In this document: piece after piece, positions 1 through 7,897 of the stretch
Numbering within the stretch: the first letter of the stretch is position 1
Layout of the letters: each line of letters opens with the position of its first letter
Assembly (NCBI GenBank): GCA_029213045.1
Contig: JARGPN010000006.1
Span: 418,123 to 482,122 of the forward strand
Reading direction: 5' to 3'
Length of the DNA: 64,000 nt
From: Alcanivoracaceae bacterium
GTDB taxonomy: Bacteria > Pseudomonadota > Gammaproteobacteria > Pseudomonadales > Alcanivoracaceae
Made by a program: the position numbers and the translations under genes
The notes under the pieces: model-generated
Seen by the model: only the letters and a program-made list of their open reading frames with translations
Database searches by the model: none
Told to the model about the DNA's origin: nothing

Positions 1-2
1 AA

Positions 3-281
3 GAGTGGGACTTGATGATCAGCATCCAGCGCTATTTGAAACTGGCTATGGACCGCATGCATGTTAAAGAATTAGCCGGTACGTTTAACGGCCCCAAAAA
101 AGTGAAGTCTTCTGGTAAAAGCGTTGGCAGCAAAAAGAAAAAGCAGACGAAAAAGGCCGCTGCCAAACCCGCAGCCAAGAAGAAACCGGCAAAGCGTAAA
201 AGCCCAGCGAGCAGCAATGCCCCTTTACTCACCGGTAACGAGACACTTAAACGCAAGAAAGACGGCCTCAAGCCTGACTAG
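3..281 (+). CDS. Partial protein with lysine-rich C-terminal tail, function unknown
   Basis: The reading frame is open to the left edge of the window, so this is probably the end of a longer gene, although a TTG/ATG start at 12-17 cannot be excluded. The first 30 residues look like the last helices of a folded domain. The next 60 are a low-complexity basic tail of Lys/Ala/Pro, with runs such as KKAAAKPAAKKKPAK, similar to histone H1-like or AlgP-type tails. Such tails often bind nucleic acid or polyphosphate; that role is inference. A long hairpin follows at 301-338. I do not recognise the family. Confidence 0.5.
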   Translation, partial: EWDLMISIQRYLKLAMDRMHVKELAGTFNGPKKVKSSGKSVGSKKKKQTKKAAAKPAAKKKPAKRKSPASSNAPLLTGNETLKRKKDGLKPD

Positions 282-300
282 GCCGGCCCTCATCAATCCA

Positions 301-338
301 GCCGGATAAGCCATCAGTGCTCTGATCGCTTATCCGGC
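301..338. terminator. Long hairpin after the Lys-rich gene
   Basis: GCCGGATAAGC (301-311) and GCTTATCCGGC (328-338) are a perfect 11-bp inverted repeat. Inside it ATCAG/CTGAT adds five more pairs around a TGCT loop. No T-run follows, so it may be a terminator or a REP-like element. The rest of 339-505 shows nothing I can identify beyond the leader of the next gene. Confidence 0.45.
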
Positions 339-505
339 CCCCCTGATACCCAGCGCAAGATATCAATACCCCAGACCAGCAAATTATCGACGCCTGAGCT
401 TTTAGCGACGCAAAGAACGCGGTACCTTTGACGGGTAGGCTGGAAACACTGAATTTGCATCTTTAATAAACGCCGCACGCTAGGCGGTAGCAGGGATTAA
501 ACGCC

Positions 506-817
506 ATGGAACAGCACAGCAGTAATGAAGTCGATGCTCTTCGCGCTGAGCTAGAAAAAATGCGCGAAGAGATGTCTAAACTCACCGCCTCTGACGCCCA
601 ATCAACGCGAGATTTCGCCAAAGAAATTCAGGCCGAACTGCGTAACACTCTGAATAGCGCGCGCGACAAAGGTCAGGATTTTCTCGATCAAGCCAAAGAA
701 GGCGGCGACAAAGCCATTGGCAAGCTAGAAAAACAAATTGAAGAGCGCCCGTTACTCACTTTATTGATCGTATTTATCGCCGGGTTGCTGCTAGCAAAGC
801 TGTTTGAGCGCCGCTGA
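506..817 (+). CDS. DUF883 family (ElaB/YqjD-like) membrane-anchored protein
   Basis: Small tail-anchored protein of 103 residues. Residues 1-80 are a charged amphipathic helix with the features of the DUF883 family. The last 20 (around LLTLLIVFIAGLLLAKLF) form one membrane segment followed by basic residues. E. coli members (ElaB, YqjD) sit in the inner membrane and bind ribosomes in stationary phase; that is family knowledge, not shown here. AGGGA about nine bases upstream supports the ATG at 506. The next gene starts right after it, and the pair matches the common DUF883 plus holin-X/YqjE arrangement. Confidence 0.85.
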   Translation: MEQHSSNEVDALRAELEKMREEMSKLTASDAQSTRDFAKEIQAELRNTLNSARDKGQDFLDQAKEGGDKAIGKLEKQIEERPLLTLLIVFIAGLLLAKLFERR

Positions 818-818
818 T

Positions 819-1250
819 ATGTCAGAAATGAAAACTATACTTGCCCGAGTCATTGTGCAGTTCGCACTGATAGTCTTGGCGCTAGTATTGGCGGGAACAC
901 TGACAGCTATCGGACTGGTTTGGCTAATGCACGGTCTTACCGCGTTTCTTGCTCAACACCTTAGCGAGCACTGGAGCGCAATACTCGTCGGCCTGCTGTG
1001 CCTTTCCCCGTTTCTTATTTTGCTCGTGATCCTTTATCGCCTACGACGCCATACCCGCGACCTAGACACCGGCGAGCAACGCGGCGGCTTACGGCAACTT
1101 GTCCGTGAGAACCCTTGGGAAACGGTGTCAGCCGCCTTTATATTCGGACTCACTTACAAAAATGATCCGCAAATGAGCCGAATGCTGCTGAATGAAAGCC
1201 TAGCAGCGCTAAGCAACACGAAGAAGTCGGACAACAACGAAAGCGCCTAA
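819..1250 (+). CDS. Phage holin-X/YqjE family inner-membrane protein
   Basis: 143 residues with two strong membrane helices, near residues 10-40 and 50-75. A cytoplasmic tail ending about residue 143 holds a short hydrophobic stretch after ENPWETV. This matches the YqjE/DUF1469 (holin-X) family that usually follows a DUF883 gene. I place the start at ATG 819, one base after the upstream stop codon, rather than the in-frame TTG at 804 that overlaps it. The two genes are probably one transcript. Members are not proven holins; the role is likely stationary-phase membrane physiology. Confidence 0.75.
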   Translation: MSEMKTILARVIVQFALIVLALVLAGTLTAIGLVWLMHGLTAFLAQHLSEHWSAILVGLLCLSPFLILLVILYRLRRHTRDLDTGEQRGGLRQLVRENPWETVSAAFIFGLTYKNDPQMSRMLLNESLAALSNTKKSDNNESA

Positions 1251-1277
1251 CCACTATGCCGCTTCAGAACGTTCCCG

Positions 1278-1865
1278 TTACAGCGCGTCAAACCGTAATA
1301 GCTCAACAGCCCACTCGGGAATATCTTCCGCCTTGTCGATAATAGTTCCCGCGCGCAAAACTGCCACTTTGCGAAACGGGCATAACGCACTGGAGTTATC
1401 CAACACACGCACCTGATCACATAAAGGAATAATTGTTCGGATGTGGTTCAAGGTGCGTGGAATACGGCTTTCCACTTTATCTTCCGGTACCGCATGACCA
1501 CCCTGCTCCACTCGCTGAGCAACACGCGCGTTGTTTAGCGCCGGGCTATCTAAATGAATAAATACCAAGATAATTTCGTAGCCCAACGCCTTGGCCTGAG
1601 CCACGAAATCAATTTTTGAGGGATGAGAAAAGACGGTTTCAAAACAAAAACTTTTTCCGTCAAGCAACAAACGTCGCCTTAGCTCTTCTGCTAAGCGAGC
1701 CGCATGATAGCTATGCACTTCTGGTGCGTCGGGAAACAGTTCCTTCGCGATTAAATCAGCATTAACAAATGGCACGCCCTGCGGCTGTAAAAAAAGCCGA
1801 TGAAACGTGCTTTTACCTGCCCCGTTTCCACCGGCCAATAGCCACAGCTGTTTACTCATCGCCAT
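1278..1865 (-). CDS. Zeta-toxin family P-loop kinase
   Basis: 195 residues with a Walker A motif AGGNGAGKST at residues 11-20, FETVFS near 75-80, and the family block RVEQGGHAVPEDKVESR near 117-133. These are hallmarks of zeta-type kinases, whose best-known members phosphorylate UDP-N-acetylglucosamine and so block cell-wall synthesis. The start overlaps the stop of the upstream ParD-like gene by one base (TAATG), so the two are translationally coupled. Antitoxin first and toxin second is a usual toxin-antitoxin layout. Whether this copy is toxic or a housekeeping zeta-like kinase cannot be told from sequence. Confidence 0.85.
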   Translation of the reverse strand: MAMSKQLWLLAGGNGAGKSTFHRLFLQPQGVPFVNADLIAKELFPDAPEVHSYHAARLAEELRRRLLLDGKSFCFETVFSHPSKIDFVAQAKALGYEIILVFIHLDSPALNNARVAQRVEQGGHAVPEDKVESRIPRTLNHIRTIIPLCDQVRVLDNSSALCPFRKVAVLRAGTIIDKAEDIPEWAVELLRFDAL

Positions 1866-2272
1866 TACTTATCTAGAGGCGTAAACACACCGTTCTTAAA
1901 TTGACCTGTAACAACGTCACCATTGGCGGCCACGCGCTCCAACATACCAGCATGGATGGCGGATGCTTGATAACGCACCTTGCTCTCCGTTACTTGCGAG
2001 GCCAGCGCACCGCTTTCACGGCTCACCTCCAATGCAGCAAACACAGCATCCGGATCAATTGGTTGTGCCACTACTTGCTCAACTTTAATCGTCGCCAGCC
2101 CGGCAGTGATTTCAAGTATGGCTTCGGGGGAGATCTTGCCGGCAATGCGCCGCCCAAGGTCCGCCCAGTGCTCTATCTGTTCGGCGGCGCTACGGTGCAA
2201 CAAGCCACCTGCGGTCGACGCAGCAGCCATAAGATCAGCCTGTAAACGCACGGGGGATGCCGCCTTAGCCAT
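1865..2272 (-). CDS. ParD-like antitoxin (DUF3423 type)
   Basis: 135 residues. The N-terminal half carries the segment HRSAAEQIEHWADLGRRI, typical of the ParD-like antitoxin family (PF11903) that often accompanies zeta-like kinases. The longest frame begins at 2308, but GGAGG stands five bases before the ATG at 2272, so I take MAKAASPVRL as the N-terminus. The C-terminal part (about 85-135) is not recognised and may contact the toxin. The stop overlaps the toxin start by one base. Autoregulation of the pair is likely but no operator was identified. Confidence 0.75.
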   Translation of the reverse strand: MAKAASPVRLQADLMAAASTAGGLLHRSAAEQIEHWADLGRRIAGKISPEAILEITAGLATIKVEQVVAQPIDPDAVFAALEVSRESGALASQVTESKVRYQASAIHAGMLERVAANGDVVTGQFKNGVFTPLDK

Positions 2273-2479
2273 ACCTGCCTCCAGATAAATCGTATAAGAA
2301 ATAGACATCTAAGAATGTAGCATTTTGCTACAAGCATGGCAATATGCGCTGAACGGCACTATTTATGGGCTCCTCCCTTATTACGCGTCCGTTCCGCTAA
2401 ACGTCCTAAATCCAAGCCATTATCACTGCGCGGCCAAATTCACTATCATCTGCGCGCGACACTCCATAAGGAACCATCC

Positions 2480-3076
2480 ATGCGCGCATTCGTTCTACGA
2501 GCCAGAGCCGCCCCAACAGAAAGCCAATCGCTACTCGCTGGCGTTGGGCAAGAGGCACACACGGAAATTCTCGCTCACACGCTTATGAACAGTATGTTCA
2601 TCGCGCAATCGCATCGCGAAAACGTGGTCGTTTATCTGGTACTGGAAAGCACCAAAGATTTCTCACGCACAATTTGCTTCACCTCAGAAGAAATGCGAGA
2701 TATTGGTGGGTTCCACGAACAAGCGCTGCTGCGCAAGATAGCCAAAGCACTGGATGCATCGCAGGGAATGAAAAAGGAAGAACTGCGTCAGGTGGAAGCA
2801 GGAATCACTGTGCGAACCATAAGTTTTGAAAGGCTCGTTCAGGAGCTGGCGAATGAATACCAGCTATACGTGATGGATAAAAAAGGCATTTCAATACGGG
2901 AGCAGACATTTGAAAAGAGTCCGTGCTTTCTGCTCACCGATCATATCCCCATGCCGAAAAAGAGTTTTAACAGTTTAAAACGGCTCGGGGCTGAGAAGAT
3001 CAGCCTTGGCCCGAAAATGCTCTTCGCATCTCAGTGCGTCGTACTCATTCATAATGAATTGGATTACAGAGACTAG
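2480..3076 (+). CDS. trmY: TrmY-like (COG1901/DUF358) SPOUT methyltransferase
   Basis: 198 residues. The sequence has the TrmY signature from end to end: MRAFVLRARA at the N-terminus, NSMFIAQSHRENVVVYLVL (about 44-62), EEMRDIGGFHEQALLRKIAKAL (start about 79), and the C-terminal SAM-binding knot part with LLTDHIPMP, KISLGPKMLFASQCVVLIHN and ELD. TrmY is an archaeal enzyme methylating N1 of pseudouridine 54 in tRNA; a minority of bacteria have homologues whose substrate is uncertain. ATAAGGA upstream of ATG 2480 decides the start; the longer frame from 2336 has no family support. The gene diverges from the toxin-antitoxin pair. Confidence 0.85.
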   Translation: MRAFVLRARAAPTESQSLLAGVGQEAHTEILAHTLMNSMFIAQSHRENVVVYLVLESTKDFSRTICFTSEEMRDIGGFHEQALLRKIAKALDASQGMKKEELRQVEAGITVRTISFERLVQELANEYQLYVMDKKGISIREQTFEKSPCFLLTDHIPMPKKSFNSLKRLGAEKISLGPKMLFASQCVVLIHNELDYRD

Positions 3077-3088
3077 GTTAAACGCTAA

Positions 3089-3307
3089 TCACGAACGAAG
3101 CGGTTTCAACAACGCATCCGTACCGTCTATTTTTAACATCAGTGCTAGGGACATTAGGCGCCCTAGCTCTCCTTTCGGAAATCCCTTATTAGAAAACCAA
3201 AGCAAATATGGCTCGGGCAAATCGATCAGCACCCTACCCTTATACTTTCCAAAGGGCATCACCATTTCCACAAGGGTTTTTAAATCTTCTTGGGTAAATT
3301 CCGACAT
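3089..3307 (-). CDS. DUF3820 family protein
   Basis: 72 residues from ATG 3307; an alternative ATG at 3346 adds 13 residues without family support. The core MPFGKYKGRVLIDLPEPYLLWF followed by KGFPKGELGRL is diagnostic for DUF3820 (also called the QSregVF family after a Pseudomonas protein linked to quorum-sensing-regulated virulence). The biochemical role is not known to me. It faces TrmY tail to tail with 12 bp between the stop codons. Neither possible start has a strong Shine-Dalgarno sequence. Confidence 0.8.
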   Translation of the reverse strand: MSEFTQEDLKTLVEMVMPFGKYKGRVLIDLPEPYLLWFSNKGFPKGELGRLMSLALMLKIDGTDALLKPLRS

Positions 3308-3483
3308 TTCATTCAACAGCCTGATAGATATGATGGGATGTTTCACAATGCGGGGAGCAAACGAAGCGCGGGAGCTAGGCAGCTATTCCGCAGTAATACT
3401 ACACGTTTGCCTAATCGCAGACACGGTCACTGTGGAGAGCCCTAAAACAATAACGTCAGAAACTAAGGATTGGTGATAGCAAA

Positions 3484-3525
3484 AATGACGCTTATCCAAC
3501 CTGGCGTCTAAAGGACGCCGTCATT
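3484..3525. repeat. Nested inverted repeat in a 383-bp gene-free stretch
   Basis: AATGAC (3484-3489) pairs with GTCATT (3520-3525). Within it GGCGTC (3503-3508) and GACGCC (3514-3519) pair around a five-base loop. It may be an RNA hairpin or terminator. The surrounding gap, 3308-3690, has no credible coding frame. A + frame over 3006-3476 is antisense to DUF3820 and was rejected. Confidence 0.35.
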
Positions 3526-3640
3526 GCATCATCAAAAGCTATTTGGTGGGTAGATTAGCACCTGGGGAGCCATAACTAGGTGAGCAGCGGAAGCGCTACG
3601 AAGAATAAGAGAGCGAAGGGGCCAAGGTATTACTTTAAGA

Positions 3641-3670
3641 GCCTAGCTCGGGCAACGGCCAAAGCTAGGC
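3641..3670 (-). terminator. Putative terminator of the GTPase/Roadblock operon
   Basis: GCCTAGCT (3641-3648) and AGCTAGGC (3663-3670) form an 8-bp stem about 20 bases beyond the last stop codon of the operon at 3691. On the minus strand the stem is followed by TCTTAAAGT, only moderately T-rich. Confidence 0.45.
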
Positions 3671-3690
3671 CCTTAACACTGTAAACGCTT

Positions 3691-4050
3691 TTATACTTCC
3701 AATGATTCCTCGGCATTCTGCACGTTTCGGCGAGCCAACGCCAAATTCGCCTTAGCTTTATCAAGCACAACGTACAAGAACAAACCTTTTTGACTAATCA
3801 TTGGGCGGATAATGTGATACTGCCCTTCAAGCGTAATTAAGATGTCTTCAATGTTGCCTGTAATACCTAGGCTTTTCATCGTTTTCATCTTTGCCTTTAC
3901 TACTTCAGAGTTTCCGGCCGCGGCGAGTTCCATATCTACACCACCACCAGCGCTGCCGAGCACCATTCCGGAGTTGCTGTCCACAAGAGATACCCCAACG
4001 GCCCCATCAATTTCCATCAATTTGTTCAAATTTTCTGTGATATTCGCCAC
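3691..4050 (-). CDS. Roadblock/LC7 domain protein, second copy
   Basis: 119 residues forming a single Roadblock/LC7 domain: the start ITENLNKLMEIDGAVGVSLV, the central strand SGMVLGSAGGG, and LITLEGQYHIIRPM (about 70-83). Family members such as MglB are dimers that act on, or scaffold, small GTPases; this one lies two genes after a GTPase gene. The GTG start at 4050 has a strong AAGGAG six bases upstream. A 42-bp gap separates it from the previous Roadblock gene. It and that gene are divergent in sequence, so the pair may form a heterodimer or serve different partners. Confidence 0.8.
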   Translation of the reverse strand: MANITENLNKLMEIDGAVGVSLVDSNSGMVLGSAGGGVDMELAAAGNSEVVKAKMKTMKSLGITGNIEDILITLEGQYHIIRPMISQKGLFLYVVLDKAKANLALARRNVQNAEESLEV

Positions 4051-4092
4051 TGTATTCTCCTTGTTTACATTATTTGTGCGTTATGCACCGCT

Positions 4093-4461
4093 TTATTTGC
4101 CGATAAAATCAGCAATTTTTTGTGAAAAATATCGTGCTTTGGCAACATTCTCTGTAGCGCCTGTTGCAATGCAAAGCACACATTCTCTTTCTTGGTAAGT
4201 AGTGCTAAAGAAAAAAATGAACCCGTCTCCGGTTTCCAGAGTGGTGGTCATTAATTTGCTTCCTGCAAGCTGGTTCGCAGCAGCATTGCTTAGAGAGTGT
4301 AAGGAACTTGAGATGGCTGCAATTTTTTCATTTTTTTCTGGATCTGAACTTCCCTTACTACAGTAAATAGGAAAACCATCTATCGTCGATAGCGCTACAA
4401 TTTTTAGGTCGTCAAAATTCTCAGATACCTGACTCAGCATTTGATCCAGTTCGTTTTCCAT
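4093..4461 (-). CDS. Roadblock/LC7 domain protein, first copy
   Basis: 122 residues with the Roadblock/LC7 layout: a long first helix (ENELDQMLSQVSENFDDLK), the strand IVALSTIDGFPIYCSKG, a central helix with AAISSSLHSLSNAAANQL, then TLETGDGFIFFF. The start codon overlaps the GTPase stop by one base (TGATG), so the two are translationally coupled, as expected for a GTPase and its regulator. I infer an MglB-like regulator or scaffold role from family and context. Base composition is AT-rich compared with the flanking chromosome. Confidence 0.8.
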   Translation of the reverse strand: MENELDQMLSQVSENFDDLKIVALSTIDGFPIYCSKGSSDPEKNEKIAAISSSLHSLSNAAANQLAGSKLMTTTLETGDGFIFFFSTTYQERECVLCIATGATENVAKARYFSQKIADFIGK

Positions 4462-4976
4462 CAAATTTCACCCAGTGCTATCAATGACTGCATTATTATT
4501 GTTGCCGATTGCTCAGACCGAGCATCTACGGTGTATACAGGAAAGTTAAAATTGAGGGCCATGATTGCGCTCATCACCTTGTGACGAAACACGTCGTCCG
4601 ATGCCTTATCTGCATGGCTAATACCAATCACGCATGGTGTCGACGATGTTATTTTAAAATAATTCATTAAATACGAGAGCTCTTCGAGAGATTCATTGTC
4701 ATCATGCTTGACCAAAATCACGACACCCCACAGGCCATCCATGACATGATCCCATATAAACGAAAATCTGCGTTGCCCGGGCACGCCATATAGCCCTAGA
4801 GAAAGATCCTCATCAAGGGCTATATGCCCATAATCGATACCAACTGTTGTCAGATCTTTACCGATATCCACAGACGACTTCACGTCAGTATTAACCGTAT
4901 CAATGGTGCTCAGCTGATTGATAATTGTGGTTTTTCCGCAACCCACTGACCCAATAAAAGCAATTTTTTTATGCAT
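4461..4976 (-). CDS. Small Ras-like GTPase (COG2229/MglA-like)
   Basis: 171 residues from ATG 4976; a TTG at 4985 overlapping the upstream stop is an alternative. The P-loop is GSVGCGKT (9-16). The switch II/G3 site is LYGVPGQRR (62-70), where Gly replaces the usual Asp of DxxGQ, as in the bacterial COG2229 group. The G4 site reads SHAD (120-123) instead of NKxD. The family works with Roadblock proteins in cell polarity and signalling, for example MglA/MglB in Myxococcus. The neighbours on both sides are co-directional and overlap, so this is one operon. Confidence 0.8.
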   Translation of the reverse strand: MHKKIAFIGSVGCGKTTIINQLSTIDTVNTDVKSSVDIGKDLTTVGIDYGHIALDEDLSLGLYGVPGQRRFSFIWDHVMDGLWGVVILVKHDDNESLEELSYLMNYFKITSSTPCVIGISHADKASDDVFRHKVMSAIMALNFNFPVYTVDARSEQSATIIMQSLIALGEI

Positions 4977-4981
4977 ATCTA

Positions 4982-5908
4982 TCAACCAAAAAAGCGGCTC
5001 TTAAGTCGGCTTAAAAAATTATCCGATTTCGATTTCATTATTATATGAGAGCTTGCTGTTCCGTCAGACACCACGCGAATATGCCCAGAAAGACATCCTG
5101 CGTTGATAAAGGATTCGACATCTTCGGCAAGAAATCCGTGCTGATCAATCAAGCATTTATAGGAAGCTGCCTGTGCATGCACGATGGAAGTCATCATGAT
5201 GTGTTTTGAGTTAAAAGGAAGCGTTCCAAAATCCGGCCACGCCTCCAGCTTGAATGAATACGACTCACCGCTGAAATGTTTGGCGAGCGTGAATTCCTTA
5301 TCGATCAATCCCATCCGCCACAGTATTGACTGAAGGCTGTCTTTCCATGCTAACGGTTCGCTCAAGTTTTGATGACTCAAACACTCTTCAAGAGATCCGA
5401 ACTGTAAAAACTCGGCCTTACTTGCACTAAATTTTGCGAGCATTACGTCGCTAATTTTTTTGTCTGAATGGATAGTTGATGTAGCCATATCCAGAACAAC
5501 CAGTGCTTCACTGCATTCAATGCACATTGCACCTTCATTCGCTGCACCGATAAAGTTATACAGAGACTGTATAAACTCAGACGGACCGTTTGAAGTCGCG
5601 GGTTCGCTTTGACTAGAAAATATTGACGAAAAAAAGCTACGTAAAACCTTAGGATTAATTTCTGTTCCTATGATTTTTTTCGCCGCTTTCCCTTTGATCT
5701 TCGCGTAGTAACAGCTTGTAGATTCGTTCGTGGATTCATCTGTATAGATGTGGATTCGGGAATCTGCATTATCAGTGTATTGAAGCGCTACACGTTTCTT
5801 TTCACCGTGCTCTTCAGTACAAAGAATATTGATCATGGATTTGAGTAGAGCCAGATCGCGGCCGGCGAGAGAACTGGATATGCTAATTGTTTGTTCCACG
5901 ATGGCCAT
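4982..5908 (-). CDS. Unknown 308-aa protein leading the GTPase/Roadblock operon
   Basis: I do not recognise this family. The protein is soluble: no signal peptide or membrane helix is visible. It has a Ser-rich middle (FFSSIFSSQSEPATS, about 92-106) and a basic end (LSRLKSRFFG). The ATG at 5908 has AAGG directly upstream and is the first gene of a four-gene operon with a GTPase and two Roadblock proteins, so an effector or receptor for that GTPase is the natural guess. Its stop overlaps the alternative TTG start of the GTPase. AT-rich like the rest of the operon. Confidence 0.65.
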   Translation of the reverse strand: MAIVEQTISISSSLAGRDLALLKSMINILCTEEHGEKKRVALQYTDNADSRIHIYTDESTNESTSCYYAKIKGKAAKKIIGTEINPKVLRSFFSSIFSSQSEPATSNGPSEFIQSLYNFIGAANEGAMCIECSEALVVLDMATSTIHSDKKISDVMLAKFSASKAEFLQFGSLEECLSHQNLSEPLAWKDSLQSILWRMGLIDKEFTLAKHFSGESYSFKLEAWPDFGTLPFNSKHIMMTSIVHAQAASYKCLIDQHGFLAEDVESFINAGCLSGHIRVVSDGTASSHIIMKSKSDNFLSRLKSRFFG

Positions 5909-6081
5909 CCTTAGTGAGTGAGGAAATCGTTAAAATTTCCGCCTAGAGAACGAAGTAAGCATCTAATCAAATACTCTTACTCTCTATATGTGCGTGCTTC
6001 CTGCTTTGCACATTTATTCATATGAAGTTAGTACCAAACCACCTATAGGTCAAACGGCGTATCGGAACCTTTTCATGTAAA

Positions 6082-6097
6082 TGTGATGCTCATCACG
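6082..6097. promoter_or_regulatory. CRP/Vfr-type cAMP receptor binding site
   Basis: TGTGA-TGCTCA-TCACG matches the CRP consensus TGTGA-N6-TCACA at nine of ten core bases, and the symmetry continues outward (TAAA on the left, TTTA on the right). It lies in the 462-bp gap 5909-6370, 174 bp upstream of the GTPase-operon start and 274 bp upstream of cbpA, so it could act on either. Apart from this site I see nothing definite in the gap. The window also encodes a cAMP-type cyclase (23720-25267). Confidence 0.65.
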
Positions 6098-6370
6098 TTT
6101 ATATGAGTTAAGTACACCTTAAATCGATGAACCCTTCATGGCGTCTTCACACAATTTCTGATACCAGATTGCCGGCATTCCCCTAGATTCAAGCCCCTTG
6201 CTCCTAACTATTAACGATGCTCCCCTCTGGAAAACTAGAACGTACATCGCTCGACCAACAACATTTGTGCCATTCGAGAATCTAGCGCACTGTTGGTAGC
6301 GGCTCTTTTTTTAGCCTCCGCAGATCTCAGGCGCTCGCAGCACCTGTAAATCCCACGTGTTGAGGTCGGA

Positions 6371-7315
6371 ATGGAATTTAAAGACTACTACGCGCTACTC
6401 GATGTTGAGCCAGACGCGGACAACACCACCATCAAGACGGCCTATCGTCGCCTTGCTCGCAAATATCACCCAGATATAAGCCAAGAAGACGATGCCGAAG
6501 CGAAATTCAAAGAAGTCGCGGAGGCTTGGCAAGTGCTAAAGGATGCCGACAAGCGCGCCGACTACGATCAGCTGCGCGCCATGCGCCATCAGCGCGGAGG
6601 CCGCGAGCCGTTTGAGCCACCGCCAGGATGGCAGCCCTCAGGCCGAGGCGGTTTTGACCCAAGCGATGCGGGCTTCTCTGATTTTTTTGAATCATTATTT
6701 GCAGGTGCGCGGCAATCCAGAGGCGCAGGCGCACCCCCTGCGCAGCGCGGTCAGGATGTTGAAATTGAACTGCCCATTTTTCTCGAAGACACAGTCAGCA
6801 GCGAATCAAAACCGGTGTCCTATAAGCTGCCCAAATATAACGAATACGGGCAAGTTATTGGCGAGCAAAGCAAAAGCCTGAACGTCAAGATTCCCGCTGG
6901 CGTCACTGGTGGTGAGAGGATTCGTTTAAAGGGACAAGGAATTGCTGGCGTCGGCAGCGCACCCGCCGGCGATGTGTATTTGCACGTTCGTTTAGTGCCG
7001 CACCCATTGTTCGATGTTGAAGGCCACAACTTAATCATCACTGTGCCCCTAGCACCTTGGGAAGCCGCGCTAGGCGCGAAAATTGAAGTGCCAACACTGA
7101 CCGGCACAATTCAAATGAGCATTCCCGCGCACAGTCAAAATGGTAAAAAGCTTCGCATCACGGGCAAAGGGCTCCCTAGCAAATCTGGTCAGGGAGACCT
7201 CATTGCTGTACTCAAAGTCGTGATGCCCGATATCACCGGAAAAGATGTTGAACAGCTGTGGCAACAGCTGGCTGATAAAGCGAACTTTGACCCACGCGCA
7301 CAATGGAGTCAGTAA
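6371..7315 (+). CDS. cbpA: Curved DNA-binding protein CbpA (DnaJ-class co-chaperone)
   Basis: 314 residues. A J-domain occupies residues 4-70 with the HPD motif at 33-35. A Gly/Phe-rich linker follows (about 75-120), then two DnaJ C-terminal beta domains (about 125-300). There is no zinc-finger domain, which separates CbpA from DnaJ. CbpA stimulates DnaK and binds curved DNA in stationary phase. The next gene is its specific inhibitor CbpM, so the identification is firm. The start ATG 6371 has GAGGTCGGA just upstream. Confidence 0.95.
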   Translation: MEFKDYYALLDVEPDADNTTIKTAYRRLARKYHPDISQEDDAEAKFKEVAEAWQVLKDADKRADYDQLRAMRHQRGGREPFEPPPGWQPSGRGGFDPSDAGFSDFFESLFAGARQSRGAGAPPAQRGQDVEIELPIFLEDTVSSESKPVSYKLPKYNEYGQVIGEQSKSLNVKIPAGVTGGERIRLKGQGIAGVGSAPAGDVYLHVRLVPHPLFDVEGHNLIITVPLAPWEAALGAKIEVPTLTGTIQMSIPAHSQNGKKLRITGKGLPSKSGQGDLIAVLKVVMPDITGKDVEQLWQQLADKANFDPRAQWSQ

Positions 7316-7317
7316 TC

Positions 7318-7620
7318 ATGGCCTCTCACATAAAAATCACCGTATGCAGTAGCGAGATTGTTCAACGGGTAAAGATCACACAACAAGATCTCATTGATAT
7401 TGTTAGTCACGGCATTATCCGGCCGCATGATATGCGCGCTATTGAATGGCAGTTCGACGATGAAGTCGTCACAGACATTGCACGTGCCGCACGCCTGCGC
7501 CGCGACTTACAGATCAACTGGGCGGGCGTCGCGCTAGCACTAGAACTGCTTGACGAAGTAAAACTGTTACGCCGAGAAAATAGCGCATTGTTAAGACGGC
7601 TAAAACGTTTCGAAGAATAG
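7318..7620 (+). CDS. cbpM: CbpM, modulator of CbpA
   Basis: 100 residues with the MerR-like helical fold of CbpM, including LIDIVSHGIIRPHD (about 25-38) and a heptad-type C-terminus (ALELLDEVKLLRRENSALL). CbpM binds the J-domain of CbpA and blocks both its DNA-binding and co-chaperone activities. Start ATG 7318 is preceded nine bases upstream by GGAG that lies inside the end of cbpA. A longer in-frame start at 7303 overlaps cbpA and is less likely. A strong hairpin follows. Confidence 0.93.
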   Translation: MASHIKITVCSSEIVQRVKITQQDLIDIVSHGIIRPHDMRAIEWQFDDEVVTDIARAARLRRDLQINWAGVALALELLDEVKLLRRENSALLRRLKRFEE

Positions 7621-7648
7621 TCTTGCGTCTTGAACCTTCCAGACGAGA

Positions 7649-7683
7649 GCGCCTTCTTACTCCATGATGGAGTAAGAAGGCGC
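7649..7683. terminator. 16-bp perfect hairpin after cbpM
   Basis: GCGCCTTCTTACTCCA (7649-7664) pairs perfectly with TGGAGTAAGAAGGCGC (7668-7683) around a TGA loop. It is 28 bp past the cbpM stop and most likely ends the cbpAM transcript, although no U-tract follows. The remaining 7684-7897 holds the leader of the next gene and no other feature I can name. Confidence 0.6.
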
Positions 7684-7897
7684 ATAAGAAATATCTACCA
7701 CCTCGCCCACCTGACTTGTCCTGCCAAACCGTTTTCCTGCCACATTTTCCTGCATCTATGTAACGTTCGATACCGCACAGACAGCCTCTCCGAGATTGCC
7801 GATAGTGTTTGAAAAGTGTTTAACGGCGACAAGCTAATATCGAGTTGCGTTCCCGTTTCTGCATTACGCTTTCAACAACACACAAGGACGATCAAAC

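Noticed and set aside
804-818. Upstream TTG start for the holin-X gene
   Set aside because: It would lie inside the DUF883 coding end; ATG 819 just after the stop is more plausible.
2325-2588. 87-aa plus-strand frame at the start of trmY
   Set aside because: It is another frame over the trmY 5' part, and the trmY start with its ribosome-binding site at 2480 accounts for the sequence.
3006-3476. 156-aa plus-strand frame
   Set aside because: It runs antisense through DUF3820 and the 3' end of trmY, with no recognisable domain; DUF3820 on the minus strand explains the region.
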